Source: a virus
Virus record (IMG/VR): IMGVR_UViG_3300030098_005444
Span: 1-22,896 of that record
Direction: 5' to 3' (one strand)
Length of the DNA stretch: 22,896 bases
The translations under genes were made by a program, and so were the position numbers. The notes beneath the pieces were generated by a model. It ran no database searches. It was not told the DNA's origin and saw only the letters and a list, made by a program, of their open reading frames with translations. Shown one piece after another: positions 12,437 to 20,616 of the stretch; positions within the stretch are counted from its first letter, which is position 1, and each line of letters starts with the position of its first letter.

Positions 12437-12465
12437 TTGACTTTTTACTATGGGTATGATAAGGT
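12437..12465 (+). promoter_or_regulatory. sigma-70-like promoter before the rightward block
   Basis: TTGACT (12437-12442) is 17 bases from TAAGGT (12460-12465). A better -10 hexamer TATGAT (12455-12460) sits only 12 bases away. Either way the mRNA would start close to the ATG at 12472. The -35 is good, the -10 ambiguous. Confidence 0.35.
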
Positions 12466-12471
12466 TTACGG

Positions 12472-12801
12472 ATGCGAAAACCAACCAAATTTAAGTCCGG
12501 TTTTTATAACTGGAAAATTGTCTGGTCTAAAGAGAAGACTGATGAGATGTTCGGTAAGACAGACATAATTACAAAGACAGTAACAATTTATAAACAAGAT
12601 AATGAGGAGATTGAAAGGGAGACTCTATTTCATGAACTAATGCATGTAGTGGGTGAAGATAAGTATGAAGCCATATTTTCTTATGAACCTGAAAAGAAGG
12701 AGTTAGATAGGGAAGAAAACTTAATTCGCCTTCTATCACCATCTATGATGCAAATGCTTAGTGATAACAAAGACTTATCTCGCTTTCTATTTAAAATTTA
12801 A
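12472..12801 (+). CDS. HExxH metallopeptidase-like protein (ImmA/IrrE- or SprT-like)
   Basis: This 109-residue protein has a zinc-protease signature, ETLFHELMHVVGED (His54-Glu55-x2-His58), after a beta-rich N-terminus that includes TVTIYK. A helical tail starting REENLIRLLS could supply the third ligand. ImmA-type phage proteases cleave repressors; others act on host proteins. It is the first gene after the divergent control region. AAGG lies seven bases before the ATG. The substrate is unknown; small proteins with this layout often precede phage terminase genes. Confidence 0.65.
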   Translation: MRKPTKFKSGFYNWKIVWSKEKTDEMFGKTDIITKTVTIYKQDNEEIERETLFHELMHVVGEDKYEAIFSYEPEKKELDREENLIRLLSPSMMQMLSDNKDLSRFLFKI

Positions 12802-12802
12802 T

Positions 12803-13339
12803 ATGGGAAAAGGTAAAACTTCAAAATACGATTTAAAAACGGCAAAAGAATTATACATGTCTTTTAAGCCACCTAGAGAAATAGCAGAAACTATGGATAT
12901 GCCGTACAAAACTTTAATGTACCATATTGCAAAGTGGAAGGATGAGCGTTCTTTAATGAGAAATGAACTACTTAGAGAACTTACTGAAAATAAAAGTGCC
13001 ATTCTTTCTTCATTGGTAGGTAACTCATTGGAATGCTTAGATCGCGCTATTGCTGATTTAAAGCATAGAGGTACACCCCCTACCATAAAAGAGGCTAGAT
13101 GGATTGCTAACATTGTAACCGAACTTGATAAAATAGTTAGGTTAGATGAAGGCACTCCTACAGATATAATAGCAGAACACAAACCTTCAACCATAATTGA
13201 ATTGAAGGATAAACTTAAACGCGATCCTTTCTATCTGGAGGATGCAAATTACAGGGAGATTACTAATGAAAAAACTACTACTGATCCTACTTCTGATGTC
13301 GAGTCTAGCAATGGGCGAGACAAAGGAGATAAAGAGTAA
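12803..13339 (+). CDS. terS: terminase small subunit (HTH DNA-binding)
   Basis: From ATG 12803 the protein is 178 residues. The basic N-terminus carries a helix-turn-helix (PREIAETMDMPYKTLMYHIAKWKDER, about residues 24-49), followed by helices and a disordered acidic tail. That is the layout of phage small terminases, which recognise the packaging site. It sits two genes before the large terminase. The start follows the previous stop by one base without a ribosome binding site, so reinitiation is likely; an in-frame GTG at 12761 is less attractive. The last 74 bases overlap the protease gene in another frame, encoding its signal peptide. Confidence 0.65.
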   Translation: MGKGKTSKYDLKTAKELYMSFKPPREIAETMDMPYKTLMYHIAKWKDERSLMRNELLRELTENKSAILSSLVGNSLECLDRAIADLKHRGTPPTIKEARWIANIVTELDKIVRLDEGTPTDIIAEHKPSTIIELKDKLKRDPFYLEDANYREITNEKTTTDPTSDVESSNGRDKGDKE

Positions 13340-13967
13340 ACAAATTTTATTGACTGAGTATAATAGCGTTTTACTTAAAGGTGCTATAAATTTTAAATCG
13401 GCTACTAGCTTTACAAACAGACTATTAGATTTAAGCGCATCAATAAGATTAACAGATACTATTTACATTGTAATTGACTCTCCAGGAGGTTCAATTTATG
13501 CTGGTCTATCACTAATATCTGCAATACAATCTATTCCTCAAAAAGTAGAATGTATTTCCCTATTTTCAGCTTCCATGGCTCATGGTCTTTTGCAAGCTTG
13601 TCCAGGTAAAAGATATATTGATGGTAATACTGGAGTATCTATGATTCATAGAGCTAGAGGCGGCTTTTTTGGACAATTTAATAATGGTGAAGTTGAATCC
13701 CAATTAAAGTTGTGGAAAGGTATTGTATCTAGTATGGAAATTAGAAATGCTAATAGAATGAATTATAGTTTAGAAGAATATAGAAAGCGATCTAAAGATG
13801 AATGGTGGTGTTCAGGTTATAAATGTGTAAAAGAAAGATTTGTAGATGGATTAGCTAATATTAGATGTGGTAAAGATTTACATAGAGTTAAAGTTAAAGT
13901 TAATAAAAATTACTATTATTCAGCTTGCCCTTTAGTAAGTGGATATATGAGATATGAATCTTATTAG
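13266..13967 (+). CDS. secreted ClpP-like serine protease
   Basis: ATG 13266 (AGGGAG seven bases upstream) gives 233 residues beginning with a signal peptide, MKKLLLILLLMSSLAMGE. The rest has the ClpP/crotonase-like protease fold: DSPGGSI (71-77), nucleophile Ser103 in SASMAHG, His128 in VSMIHRARGG, and a probable Asp178 before FVDGL. Six cysteines (96, 112, 182, 187, 201 and near 228) fit an oxidising, extracytoplasmic location. ClpP-like prohead proteases are common beside terminase and portal genes, but they lack signal peptides. This one may instead act in the periplasm or envelope. The last 14 bases overlap the large terminase start. Confidence 0.75.
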   Translation: MKKLLLILLLMSSLAMGETKEIKSKQILLTEYNSVLLKGAINFKSATSFTNRLLDLSASIRLTDTIYIVIDSPGGSIYAGLSLISAIQSIPQKVECISLFSASMAHGLLQACPGKRYIDGNTGVSMIHRARGGFFGQFNNGEVESQLKLWKGIVSSMEIRNANRMNYSLEEYRKRSKDEWWCSGYKCVKERFVDGLANIRCGKDLHRVKVKVNKNYYYSACPLVSGYMRYESY

Positions 13968-15441
13968 TTTATCTCCCTCAGATAAATTATATCTCCAAAT
14001 AATGGATGATTTGCATTCAAATTGGAATCCTCACCCTGGTCAAGTCAAGGTGGGGATGCCTCTTATTAAAAAAGATGTAAACACCCTATTTATACAGTGT
14101 GGGCGAAAATGGGGTAAAACCGATTTTGCCATTTATTTGTTATGGAGACATGCACTTTTAAATCCAGGTTCAACTTGCTATTACATTACACCCGAACTTT
14201 CGCACGGTAGAGAAATTATTTGGCATAATAGTAGGCTTACACAATTTGGTAGAGAAAGAGATGACATGGGACGTATTGTACCAGGAGGAGAAGAACCATT
14301 ACGCAAATACATTAAACATGTATCAAACGTAGATTCTAGGCTAACTTTAAAAAACGGATCTACTATAAAAATTGTTGGTTCTGAAAACTGGGCAGCAGCT
14401 AACGGTCTAACACCAGATTTTGTAGTATATGATGAATTTAAAGTTTTTCACACACAATTTCACAACGAAATGAATCCAAACCGTATTGTTAGGAAGGCTC
14501 CCTTAGTAATTATTGGGACGCCTCCTAAACCTGGAGATAGAAATGCCGAACAATACCTCGAATTCGCGGAAGAATGCACAAATAGGCGTGATGCGTTTCA
14601 CATTATCGCCTCATCTTACGATAACCCTTTTACACCCAGTGATGAAATTGACCGTGAGATCGAAAAATTACGGTTACGTGGTGAAGATGATGTCATCGAA
14701 CGAGAATATTTTGGAAAAATTGCAGTGGGAGGACGGAACGCTATTTTCCCCATGTTCGACAAAAGTCAAATAAAACCTCATAAGGAGTTATTAAATGCAA
14801 TTACTAGAGATCGCAAAAAATTGGATTGGTTCTGTATTACTGATCCTGGCTCAACTACTTGTTTCGCTGTTTTACTTGGTTGCATTAATCCTTATACAAA
14901 GCATCTCTATATTATGGACGAAATCTACGAAGTTAATCAAGAAAATACTACCGTAAGATCAATTTATCCTAGAATAGATGCAAAAATGGCAGAACTTTTT
15001 CCGCATTCATCCGTAGAAGATGACTGGTGTAAAGTTTATGATGAGGCTGCAGCTTGGTTTTCAACCGAAGTTATGCATCAATACGGCATCTATTTTATGC
15101 CTACTGCCAAACATATGAATAAAAAAGAGCATGGTTTAAGTTTAATTAAAGATCAATTAATACATGGTCTTGTATCTATTTCGGATAGATGTGAAAAATT
15201 AGTGTGGGAAATGCAAAACTATGTTAAAGATAGTAAAGGTAACATACCAAAGAAAAATGACCATTTAGTTGATTGTTGGCGATATTTAAATGCGGCTGCT
15301 AATTATAATATGATTGAAGTATTAGAAATTTTAAAACAAAAGAATGATAACGATCGTCGTTATTATAGTATGGAAGATGATTATAAAGCTTTAAAGAAAC
15401 ACGATGATTGGACCTTTAATATAATACCTTGGGAGGATTAA
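13954..15441 (+). CDS. terL: terminase large subunit (packaging ATPase-nuclease)
   Basis: This 495-residue protein has the ATPase domain with Walker A GRKWGKT (50-56) and Walker B FVVYDEF (Asp160-Glu161), then a coupling-like segment VIIGTPP (185-191). The C-terminal RNase H-like nuclease has Asp297 in ITDPGST, an acidic strand VYDEA near 380, and a final Asp in NDHLVDCWRY. It pumps DNA into the capsid and cuts concatemers. The start overlaps the protease gene by 14 bases with only a weak GGA upstream. All catalytic elements look intact. Confidence 0.95.
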   Translation: MNLISLSPSDKLYLQIMDDLHSNWNPHPGQVKVGMPLIKKDVNTLFIQCGRKWGKTDFAIYLLWRHALLNPGSTCYYITPELSHGREIIWHNSRLTQFGRERDDMGRIVPGGEEPLRKYIKHVSNVDSRLTLKNGSTIKIVGSENWAAANGLTPDFVVYDEFKVFHTQFHNEMNPNRIVRKAPLVIIGTPPKPGDRNAEQYLEFAEECTNRRDAFHIIASSYDNPFTPSDEIDREIEKLRLRGEDDVIEREYFGKIAVGGRNAIFPMFDKSQIKPHKELLNAITRDRKKLDWFCITDPGSTTCFAVLLGCINPYTKHLYIMDEIYEVNQENTTVRSIYPRIDAKMAELFPHSSVEDDWCKVYDEAAAWFSTEVMHQYGIYFMPTAKHMNKKEHGLSLIKDQLIHGLVSISDRCEKLVWEMQNYVKDSKGNIPKKNDHLVDCWRYLNAAANYNMIEVLEILKQKNDNDRRYYSMEDDYKALKKHDDWTFNIIPWED

Positions 15442-15684
15442 ATGCCTAATATTATTGTAATGTTGTATATTTTTTCAATTTTAGGTTGCATTTTGAGTGC
15501 AATTAGTATATGCTTGTCTCTGTATGCCATAATTTTGGCAAAAAGTTTGGAAAAAGCAACACATACAGTACAATTTATGCCCGCAGAGCAAACGCTTGAT
15601 CCAAATTTCTCAAACCAAAAAGATATTGAGGAAATCAATGTTGAAGGTAAAGAAGAGAATGAAGATATCTATAGGATGGTGTAA
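15442..15684 (+). CDS. small single-helix membrane protein between terL and portal
   Basis: This 80-residue protein has a long hydrophobic N-terminal segment (about 4-34, IIVMLYIFSILGCILSAISICL...) and an acidic cytoplasmic-type tail (KDIEEINVEGKEENEDIY). It starts immediately after the terL stop with GGGAGGA upstream. Function unknown. A holin or a membrane-associated packaging factor are possibilities that the sequence does not separate. Confidence 0.6.
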   Translation: MPNIIVMLYIFSILGCILSAISICLSLYAIILAKSLEKATHTVQFMPAEQTLDPNFSNQKDIEEINVEGKEENEDIYRMV

Positions 15685-17793
15685 ATGAGCTTTTTTGATG
15701 AATTAGGCGATGATCGCCCAGATAAAATTAATGTAAAGCCATTTCATTCTGTAAAAGATAAAGACGAGAAAAAAGTTCTCGCATGGTTAGCAAAAGTAAT
15801 TGAAACTTTAGAAAAACAAGGTATAGCAAGACAGGCTAAATATAAAAAAAATTTAGAGGCTTATCGCGGTTCTACAAATCTTCCTAAAAGAAGCGACATT
15901 CGTCGTTCAGACCGTCAATCAATTAACCGAGTTAATAAGTTTGTCATTAATCATTTATATGATATGACTGAAACTCGCGTATCCCAAATGACGCGAATTA
16001 AGCCTGCTGTTGATGTTTTACCTACAAATGATGAGTTTGAAGACAAAAATGCGGCAAAAGCTGTAAAGTATTTAATTAATCATTTGTGGTACATCAATGA
16101 TATGGACGCTATATTGCAAAAAATGCAAAGACAAGCTCGTATATTTGGTGAGTCTTATTGTTTTATTGAGTGGGATTCTAGTAAAGGTGATTTACACCCT
16201 TTATATGTAAAAGCTAGGGATAGTAAAATAGATCTTGATCTTTTAGATGAGCAAGGTAATCCAATTGGTAAAATAGATAAAGATAAGCCAGTTTATATCG
16301 GTGATATTAATTATGATATAGAAGTACCTTGGAGAGTTTATTTACAGAGACAAAAAAAGTTTGAAGATGTAGAATATTGTTTTAGAGTTAAAATTAAATC
16401 TACAGAAGATTTAAAAAAAGAATATCCTGATAAAGCAGAAAAATTAAAAACAGAAACAAATGTAAAAGCTTTTTCTGAAAGTGATTTAACAGAACATTTA
16501 TTAGAAGAAGAAACAGTTATATATGAATTTTTTCATAAAAAAACTAAACATTGTCCTCAAGGATATTTTGCAAAATTTACTAAAGATGTAATCTTAGAAT
16601 CAAGTGAATTACCTTATTCTCACGGTAAACTACCATTTGAAAGATTAACTGATTTAGATATACCTGAACAATTAAATGGTGTTTCTGCATATGAAATGGT
16701 TAGACCAATACAAAATATGCATGACAACCTTTCAACCCTATTAGCTAAAAATATTTATTTAATGGGACATGCAAAATGGGTTATGCCTAGAGGTGCTTGT
16801 AAGATTGAAAGTTTAGGTAATGATAATACTATTGTACAATATCAAGGACCGACTCCACCACAAATGTTACAAACATCCCCTAATCCCCCAGAAGCATATG
16901 CATTTAGAAATTCATTAAGAGACGAAATGGGACAAATATATGGTGTTCAAGGTGTCTCAAGAGGTACTCCTCCTGCAGGTATTACTGCTGGTGTAGCTTT
17001 ACAATTTTTAAATGAGCAGGAACAAGAAAGAGCAACATCTGATGTAGCTAAACATAATGCCTTAGTACAAAGCATGGCAAAGAAAACTATTGCTGTAGCG
17101 GGAGACTACTACCAACCAGACGACGGACGAATGTTACGCATAGTTGGTAAAGATAATAAATATTCTATACGTCATTTTGATTCAGCTAATTTAAGTAAAG
17201 ATTATGATGTTAGAATGCAAGTTGGATCTGCATTGCCAGAAAGTAAAGCTGGTAAGATTCAACGTATTGTAGAAATAATGCAAATGAAACCAGACCTATT
17301 ATCTAATGAAAGGTGGGTAGATTTACTTGAATTAGGTAATAGTGATAAAATGAATACATTAATTACTGCTGCAGTTAAAGCTGCCGAATCTGAAAATGAA
17401 GATATGATGGCAGGCAAACCTGTAGCTGATCCTCAAGATTATGAAGATCATATAGTACATTGGAAAACCCATACTAAAGCAATTCAAAACCGTTCTTTTA
17501 AAGAAGAATGTCCACCTGAATATAGAGAAAAGGTGTTAGATCATATTGCTTTACATGAGTTTGTTATGATTGAAAAGGCGCGAGCTAATCCAGCATTTGA
17601 AGCAAAATTAGCAGAACTTCCTCTATTTCCAATTTTTCCAAACGGTTTTGTACCTCGCTCAAGAGAGCATATGCAACTTGTTGTGCAAGGTCAAGCTAAT
17701 AGAGGAGAACAAGTTTCTGAAATAGTTCCTGGACAAGAACAAAATGACGATAATGAACCATTTCCAATAAACAAAAAAAAAGGGAGAGAGTAA
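15685..17793 (+). CDS. portal protein
   Basis: This 702-residue protein forms the dodecameric channel at the capsid vertex. It has the usual portal pattern: N-terminal helices, NRVNKFVINHLYDMTETRVSQMTRIKP (81-107), QARIFGESYCFIEWD (150-164), VPWRVYLQRQKKFEDVEYCF, and a long helical GITAGVALQFLNEQEQ region, ending in a polar tail. It follows terL and precedes the scaffold, the standard order. The length is typical of podovirus-like portals, but tail type cannot be decided from this window. Confidence 0.9.
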   Translation: MSFFDELGDDRPDKINVKPFHSVKDKDEKKVLAWLAKVIETLEKQGIARQAKYKKNLEAYRGSTNLPKRSDIRRSDRQSINRVNKFVINHLYDMTETRVSQMTRIKPAVDVLPTNDEFEDKNAAKAVKYLINHLWYINDMDAILQKMQRQARIFGESYCFIEWDSSKGDLHPLYVKARDSKIDLDLLDEQGNPIGKIDKDKPVYIGDINYDIEVPWRVYLQRQKKFEDVEYCFRVKIKSTEDLKKEYPDKAEKLKTETNVKAFSESDLTEHLLEEETVIYEFFHKKTKHCPQGYFAKFTKDVILESSELPYSHGKLPFERLTDLDIPEQLNGVSAYEMVRPIQNMHDNLSTLLAKNIYLMGHAKWVMPRGACKIESLGNDNTIVQYQGPTPPQMLQTSPNPPEAYAFRNSLRDEMGQIYGVQGVSRGTPPAGITAGVALQFLNEQEQERATSDVAKHNALVQSMAKKTIAVAGDYYQPDDGRMLRIVGKDNKYSIRHFDSANLSKDYDVRMQVGSALPESKAGKIQRIVEIMQMKPDLLSNERWVDLLELGNSDKMNTLITAAVKAAESENEDMMAGKPVADPQDYEDHIVHWKTHTKAIQNRSFKEECPPEYREKVLDHIALHEFVMIEKARANPAFEAKLAELPLFPIFPNGFVPRSREHMQLVVQGQANRGEQVSEIVPGQEQNDDNEPFPINKKKGRE

Positions 17794-18969
17794 ATGAGTG
17801 AAGAATCAATAAACCAAGTACAAGAAATTAATGAGGAGGTATCTACCAGTGAAGGAGATGCAAATAAAGCTAATTTAATGTCTTTTGATGATTTAGACAA
17901 TTTAACAGATGATAGGTCAGATAAGGAATTATTAAATGAGGCAAAAAAAGTTTCAGAGGAGAAGGGAGAAAAAGACAAACCAGAACCTAAAGAACAAAGT
18001 AATGCAGAAGAGAAAAAAGTTGATGCAGAAAAGGCTGAAGAGAGCGAAGAAGCTGAAGAAGTTAAAGAAATCAAGAAATTACTTGGTAAATTTAATGAAG
18101 AAGAGATGGAAATAGCTGCAGAAACTTTATTTAAGCATAAAGTAGATGGGGAAGACGTAGATGTGTCTCTTCAAGATTTATTAAACAATTATTCAGGAAA
18201 AGTAAGTTATGATAAAAAATTTCAAGAATTTTCTGAATCTAAAAAAGAATTTGATGAATATAAAACTACATATGATAAAGATATAGACCTAATTAATGGG
18301 TATATTAATGATTTTGCAGAAAAATTAAAAAGTAATGATGCGATGGGGGCATTATCTTATTTTGCAGAGTTTTCTGGAATGGAACCGCACACTTTTAAGC
18401 GGCAACTCCTTGACCAGTTAGCTCCAGAAATTGAGAGAATGTCATTATTAAGTCCAGAGCAGATTGAAAATGAGCGGTTGGCTCAGGAGAATGATTATCT
18501 CCAAAAACAACAAGAGTCTGAAGCGAATAAACGTCAACAAGAGCAGTCACAAAATGAACTCTTGAGTGAAATAAAACGACTTCAGGAAGCTCATAGTATC
18601 TCGGATGATGAATTTCAAGGTGCTTACCAGGAATTGGTGGATGGTAACTTTGATGGTGAAATTACTCCTGAAATAGTTGCAGAGTACTACGTACATTCTG
18701 CGGCTTTCTCTAAATCAGAAGCAATTTTAGATCAAGTTAATCCCGATCTTGTAAATAACGACCAAATTGTTGAAAGCCTTCAAAAAGTGGTAGTAGAGAA
18801 CCCTTCTTTTGATGACAACGATTTGTTAGAAATTGTACAAGAGGTTTATGGAAGTTCTAAAAAACAAGCATCCAAAGCTGTTTCAAAAAAAGTGGCGCAA
18901 GCTGCTCCGAAGCAGGTAACTGAGGTGTCAAAAGATAAACAAACATATGTTTCTTTTGATGATTTATAA
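17794..18969 (+). CDS. capsid scaffolding protein
   Basis: This 391-residue protein is highly acidic and mostly helical, with a disordered Glu/Lys N-terminus. It has the HKVDGEDVDVSLQDLLNNYSGKVSYDKK segment typical of phage scaffolds, a long coiled coil (about 225-265), and a basic/Ala-rich C-terminus. It sits directly before the major capsid gene. The pentapeptide SFDDL occurs near the start (30-34) and as the last five residues. It would drive procapsid assembly and then leave. Confidence 0.8.
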   Translation: MSEESINQVQEINEEVSTSEGDANKANLMSFDDLDNLTDDRSDKELLNEAKKVSEEKGEKDKPEPKEQSNAEEKKVDAEKAEESEEAEEVKEIKKLLGKFNEEEMEIAAETLFKHKVDGEDVDVSLQDLLNNYSGKVSYDKKFQEFSESKKEFDEYKTTYDKDIDLINGYINDFAEKLKSNDAMGALSYFAEFSGMEPHTFKRQLLDQLAPEIERMSLLSPEQIENERLAQENDYLQKQQESEANKRQQEQSQNELLSEIKRLQEAHSISDDEFQGAYQELVDGNFDGEITPEIVAEYYVHSAAFSKSEAILDQVNPDLVNNDQIVESLQKVVVENPSFDDNDLLEIVQEVYGSSKKQASKAVSKKVAQAAPKQVTEVSKDKQTYVSFDDL

Positions 18970-18992
18970 ATTTTTAAATATAGGAGTTAAAA

Positions 18993-20171
18993 ATGGCTGA
19001 ACAATTTAATTATAGCTTAGCTAATGCTTCTGCCTTATTTAAGATTAAGTATGAGAAACTTTCTGAAAACGTGTATAACTCTGCTAATGTTTTATTAGGT
19101 AGATGTAAAAAATCTTACAATTTTACGGGTAAACAATTATCAATTGCAATCCCACAATCTTTTGCTGGTGGTGTTGGTTCAGGTTCTTTACCAAAAGCCA
19201 ACGCAGCTAATTATGCTGATGCCCAAATTACAGCTAAAAAAATGTATGCTGTAGTAGAAATTGATAGAGAAACTATCAAAGCTGCTATGAGTGACGAAGG
19301 TGCTTTCGTTAGAGCTACAAAAGAAGTTGTTAAAAAAGGTGTTGAAGCTTTTATGAGAAACCTTTCAAGAGCTTTATTTGCAGATGGTTCAGGTAAGTTA
19401 GGAACTTGTAGTGGTTCTCCATCAGTAGTTAGTGGTAACACTGTTGTAACTATTTCTGATTTTAAAGAAGCTAATTTTGAAGAAGCAGATCTAGTAGATG
19501 TTGGTTCTTCAAGTTCAAAGCAAATTGAAATTCTTGAAGTTGATCCTGATGCTGGAACTGTTACTTTAAAAGGTGATGTTTCTTCAGATGCTACTAACGG
19601 TATAATTCTTTATATGCAAGGGTCTAATAGTTCTGATCCTGAAGGTTTAGACGGAGTAATAAAAAAATCTGATAGTAGAACAGAATCTTATGGAATTACT
19701 CATGCTCGTAGATGGGATTCAAAAATTAAAGATGCTGGAGCTGCTGCTATTTCATCTGATCTTTTAAATGAAATGATGTTAAAAGTTGAGAAATCTTGTG
19801 GAAAGTCTCCAAATCTTATTGTTTGTTCATACAAGCAATATGAAAAAATTCTAAACTTATTAGAAGACCAAAAAAGATATGAAGTTAAAACTAGAGCTGG
19901 ACTTAAGTCTAAATCTGGTGCTGATATCAGCTTTTCTGGTGTTGAGTTTATGTCTTCTTCTGGTCCAGTAGGGATTTTTCCTGAAAGATTTGTTGAAGAT
20001 GATAGCCACATTCACATTTATCACAGACCAGATTTTGGTTGGTTTGATGATGATGGAACGGTTTTTTTAAGAAAATCTGATTCTGATGCATATGAAGCAA
20101 GATATGGTGGGTACTTAAATGTATATATCAACCCTTGTTTTCATGGTGTATTACATAATCTAAGTGTCTAA
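18993..20171 (+). CDS. major capsid protein (HK97-fold type)
   Basis: This 392-residue protein has the hallmarks of HK97-fold coats: an N-terminal arm, SLPKANAANYADAQITAKKMYAVVEIDRETIKAAM (E-loop/spine helix region, about 65-100), a long helix, an AFMRNLSRALFADGSGKLG segment, and a C-terminal DDDGTVFLRKSDSDAYEARYGGYLNVYIN. It follows the scaffold and is followed by a strong terminator, consistent with high expression. The ribosome binding site is AGGAG, with A-rich spacing. Confidence 0.9.
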   Translation: MAEQFNYSLANASALFKIKYEKLSENVYNSANVLLGRCKKSYNFTGKQLSIAIPQSFAGGVGSGSLPKANAANYADAQITAKKMYAVVEIDRETIKAAMSDEGAFVRATKEVVKKGVEAFMRNLSRALFADGSGKLGTCSGSPSVVSGNTVVTISDFKEANFEEADLVDVGSSSSKQIEILEVDPDAGTVTLKGDVSSDATNGIILYMQGSNSSDPEGLDGVIKKSDSRTESYGITHARRWDSKIKDAGAAAISSDLLNEMMLKVEKSCGKSPNLIVCSYKQYEKILNLLEDQKRYEVKTRAGLKSKSGADISFSGVEFMSSSGPVGIFPERFVEDDSHIHIYHRPDFGWFDDDGTVFLRKSDSDAYEARYGGYLNVYINPCFHGVLHNLSV

Positions 20172-20173
20172 AA

Positions 20174-20222
20174 GCTAGGTTCTCTCCCTGCCTAGCACCC
20201 CTGGAGAAATCTGGGGGTTTTT
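20174..20222 (+). terminator. tandem hairpins, rho-independent terminator after the capsid gene
   Basis: GCTAGG (20174) pairs with CCTAGC (20191-20196). A second hairpin, 20198-20217, has a CCCC/GGGG stem, a U-G step and a GAAA tetraloop, followed by TTTTT. This lies three bases past the capsid stop and would separate capsid expression from the downstream tail genes. Confidence 0.85.
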
Positions 20223-20261
20223 AGGGAGAATAACTTGAGTATATAACCAAAGGAATAAAAA

Positions 20262-20603
20262 ATGTTAAGATCACCAAAATCAACACAAAGAAAAATGAGA
20301 CAATTAGAGCTTATACTTGATGAGGCTTCTAAAAGTGTAAGTGGAGATTTATCTGCAAAATTAAGTGGACCAGCTAAAAATCAAGTTAAATCTATTGTTT
20401 GTGACGGAAGTGGCGTAGTAGAAATAGAATTAAAACAACCATTTGCTGCTCAACCAATAGTAATTAGATCTAATGCTAATTCAATTGCTCCAGGAGCTAG
20501 AAAAGGCGGGTCTGGCACAGATAAAATTAAATTTACTATTGATAATGCAGGATTAGAAACACATATTCTAATCGTTGGTTCAGATATTACAGAGCAATAT
20601 TAA
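20262..20603 (+). CDS. small beta-rich virion-type protein
   Basis: This 113-residue protein has a helical N-terminus (RKMRQLELILDEA) followed by a beta-rich domain (VVEIELKQPFAAQPIVIRSNA and ETHILIVGSD). It starts after AAAGGA, between the capsid terminator and the long LamG protein. Possible roles include head decoration or a tail/head-tail component; no family is certain. The next gene begins 14 bases after its stop. Confidence 0.6.
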   Translation: MLRSPKSTQRKMRQLELILDEASKSVSGDLSAKLSGPAKNQVKSIVCDGSGVVEIELKQPFAAQPIVIRSNANSIAPGARKGGSGTDKIKFTIDNAGLETHILIVGSDITEQY

Positions 20604-20616
20604 GAAGGAATAAGGC

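Larger units (their letters stand above)
11976..12471. other. divergent early/late control region, no convincing gene
   Basis: This gap of 496 bases separates the leftward and rightward blocks. It contains four sigma-54-like promoters, six C-rich motifs, a long hairpin and a sigma-70-like promoter (each listed separately). Two 14-codon frames at 12141 and 12243 have no good ribosome binding site and I do not consider them genes. C-runs in this stretch contrast with the AT-rich genome. Confidence 0.8.

Noticed and set aside
17691-18074. Ser-rich minus-strand frame opposite the scaffold gene
   Set aside because: Poly-Ser/Phe content is the mirror of Glu/Lys codons in the scaffold; no start signal.
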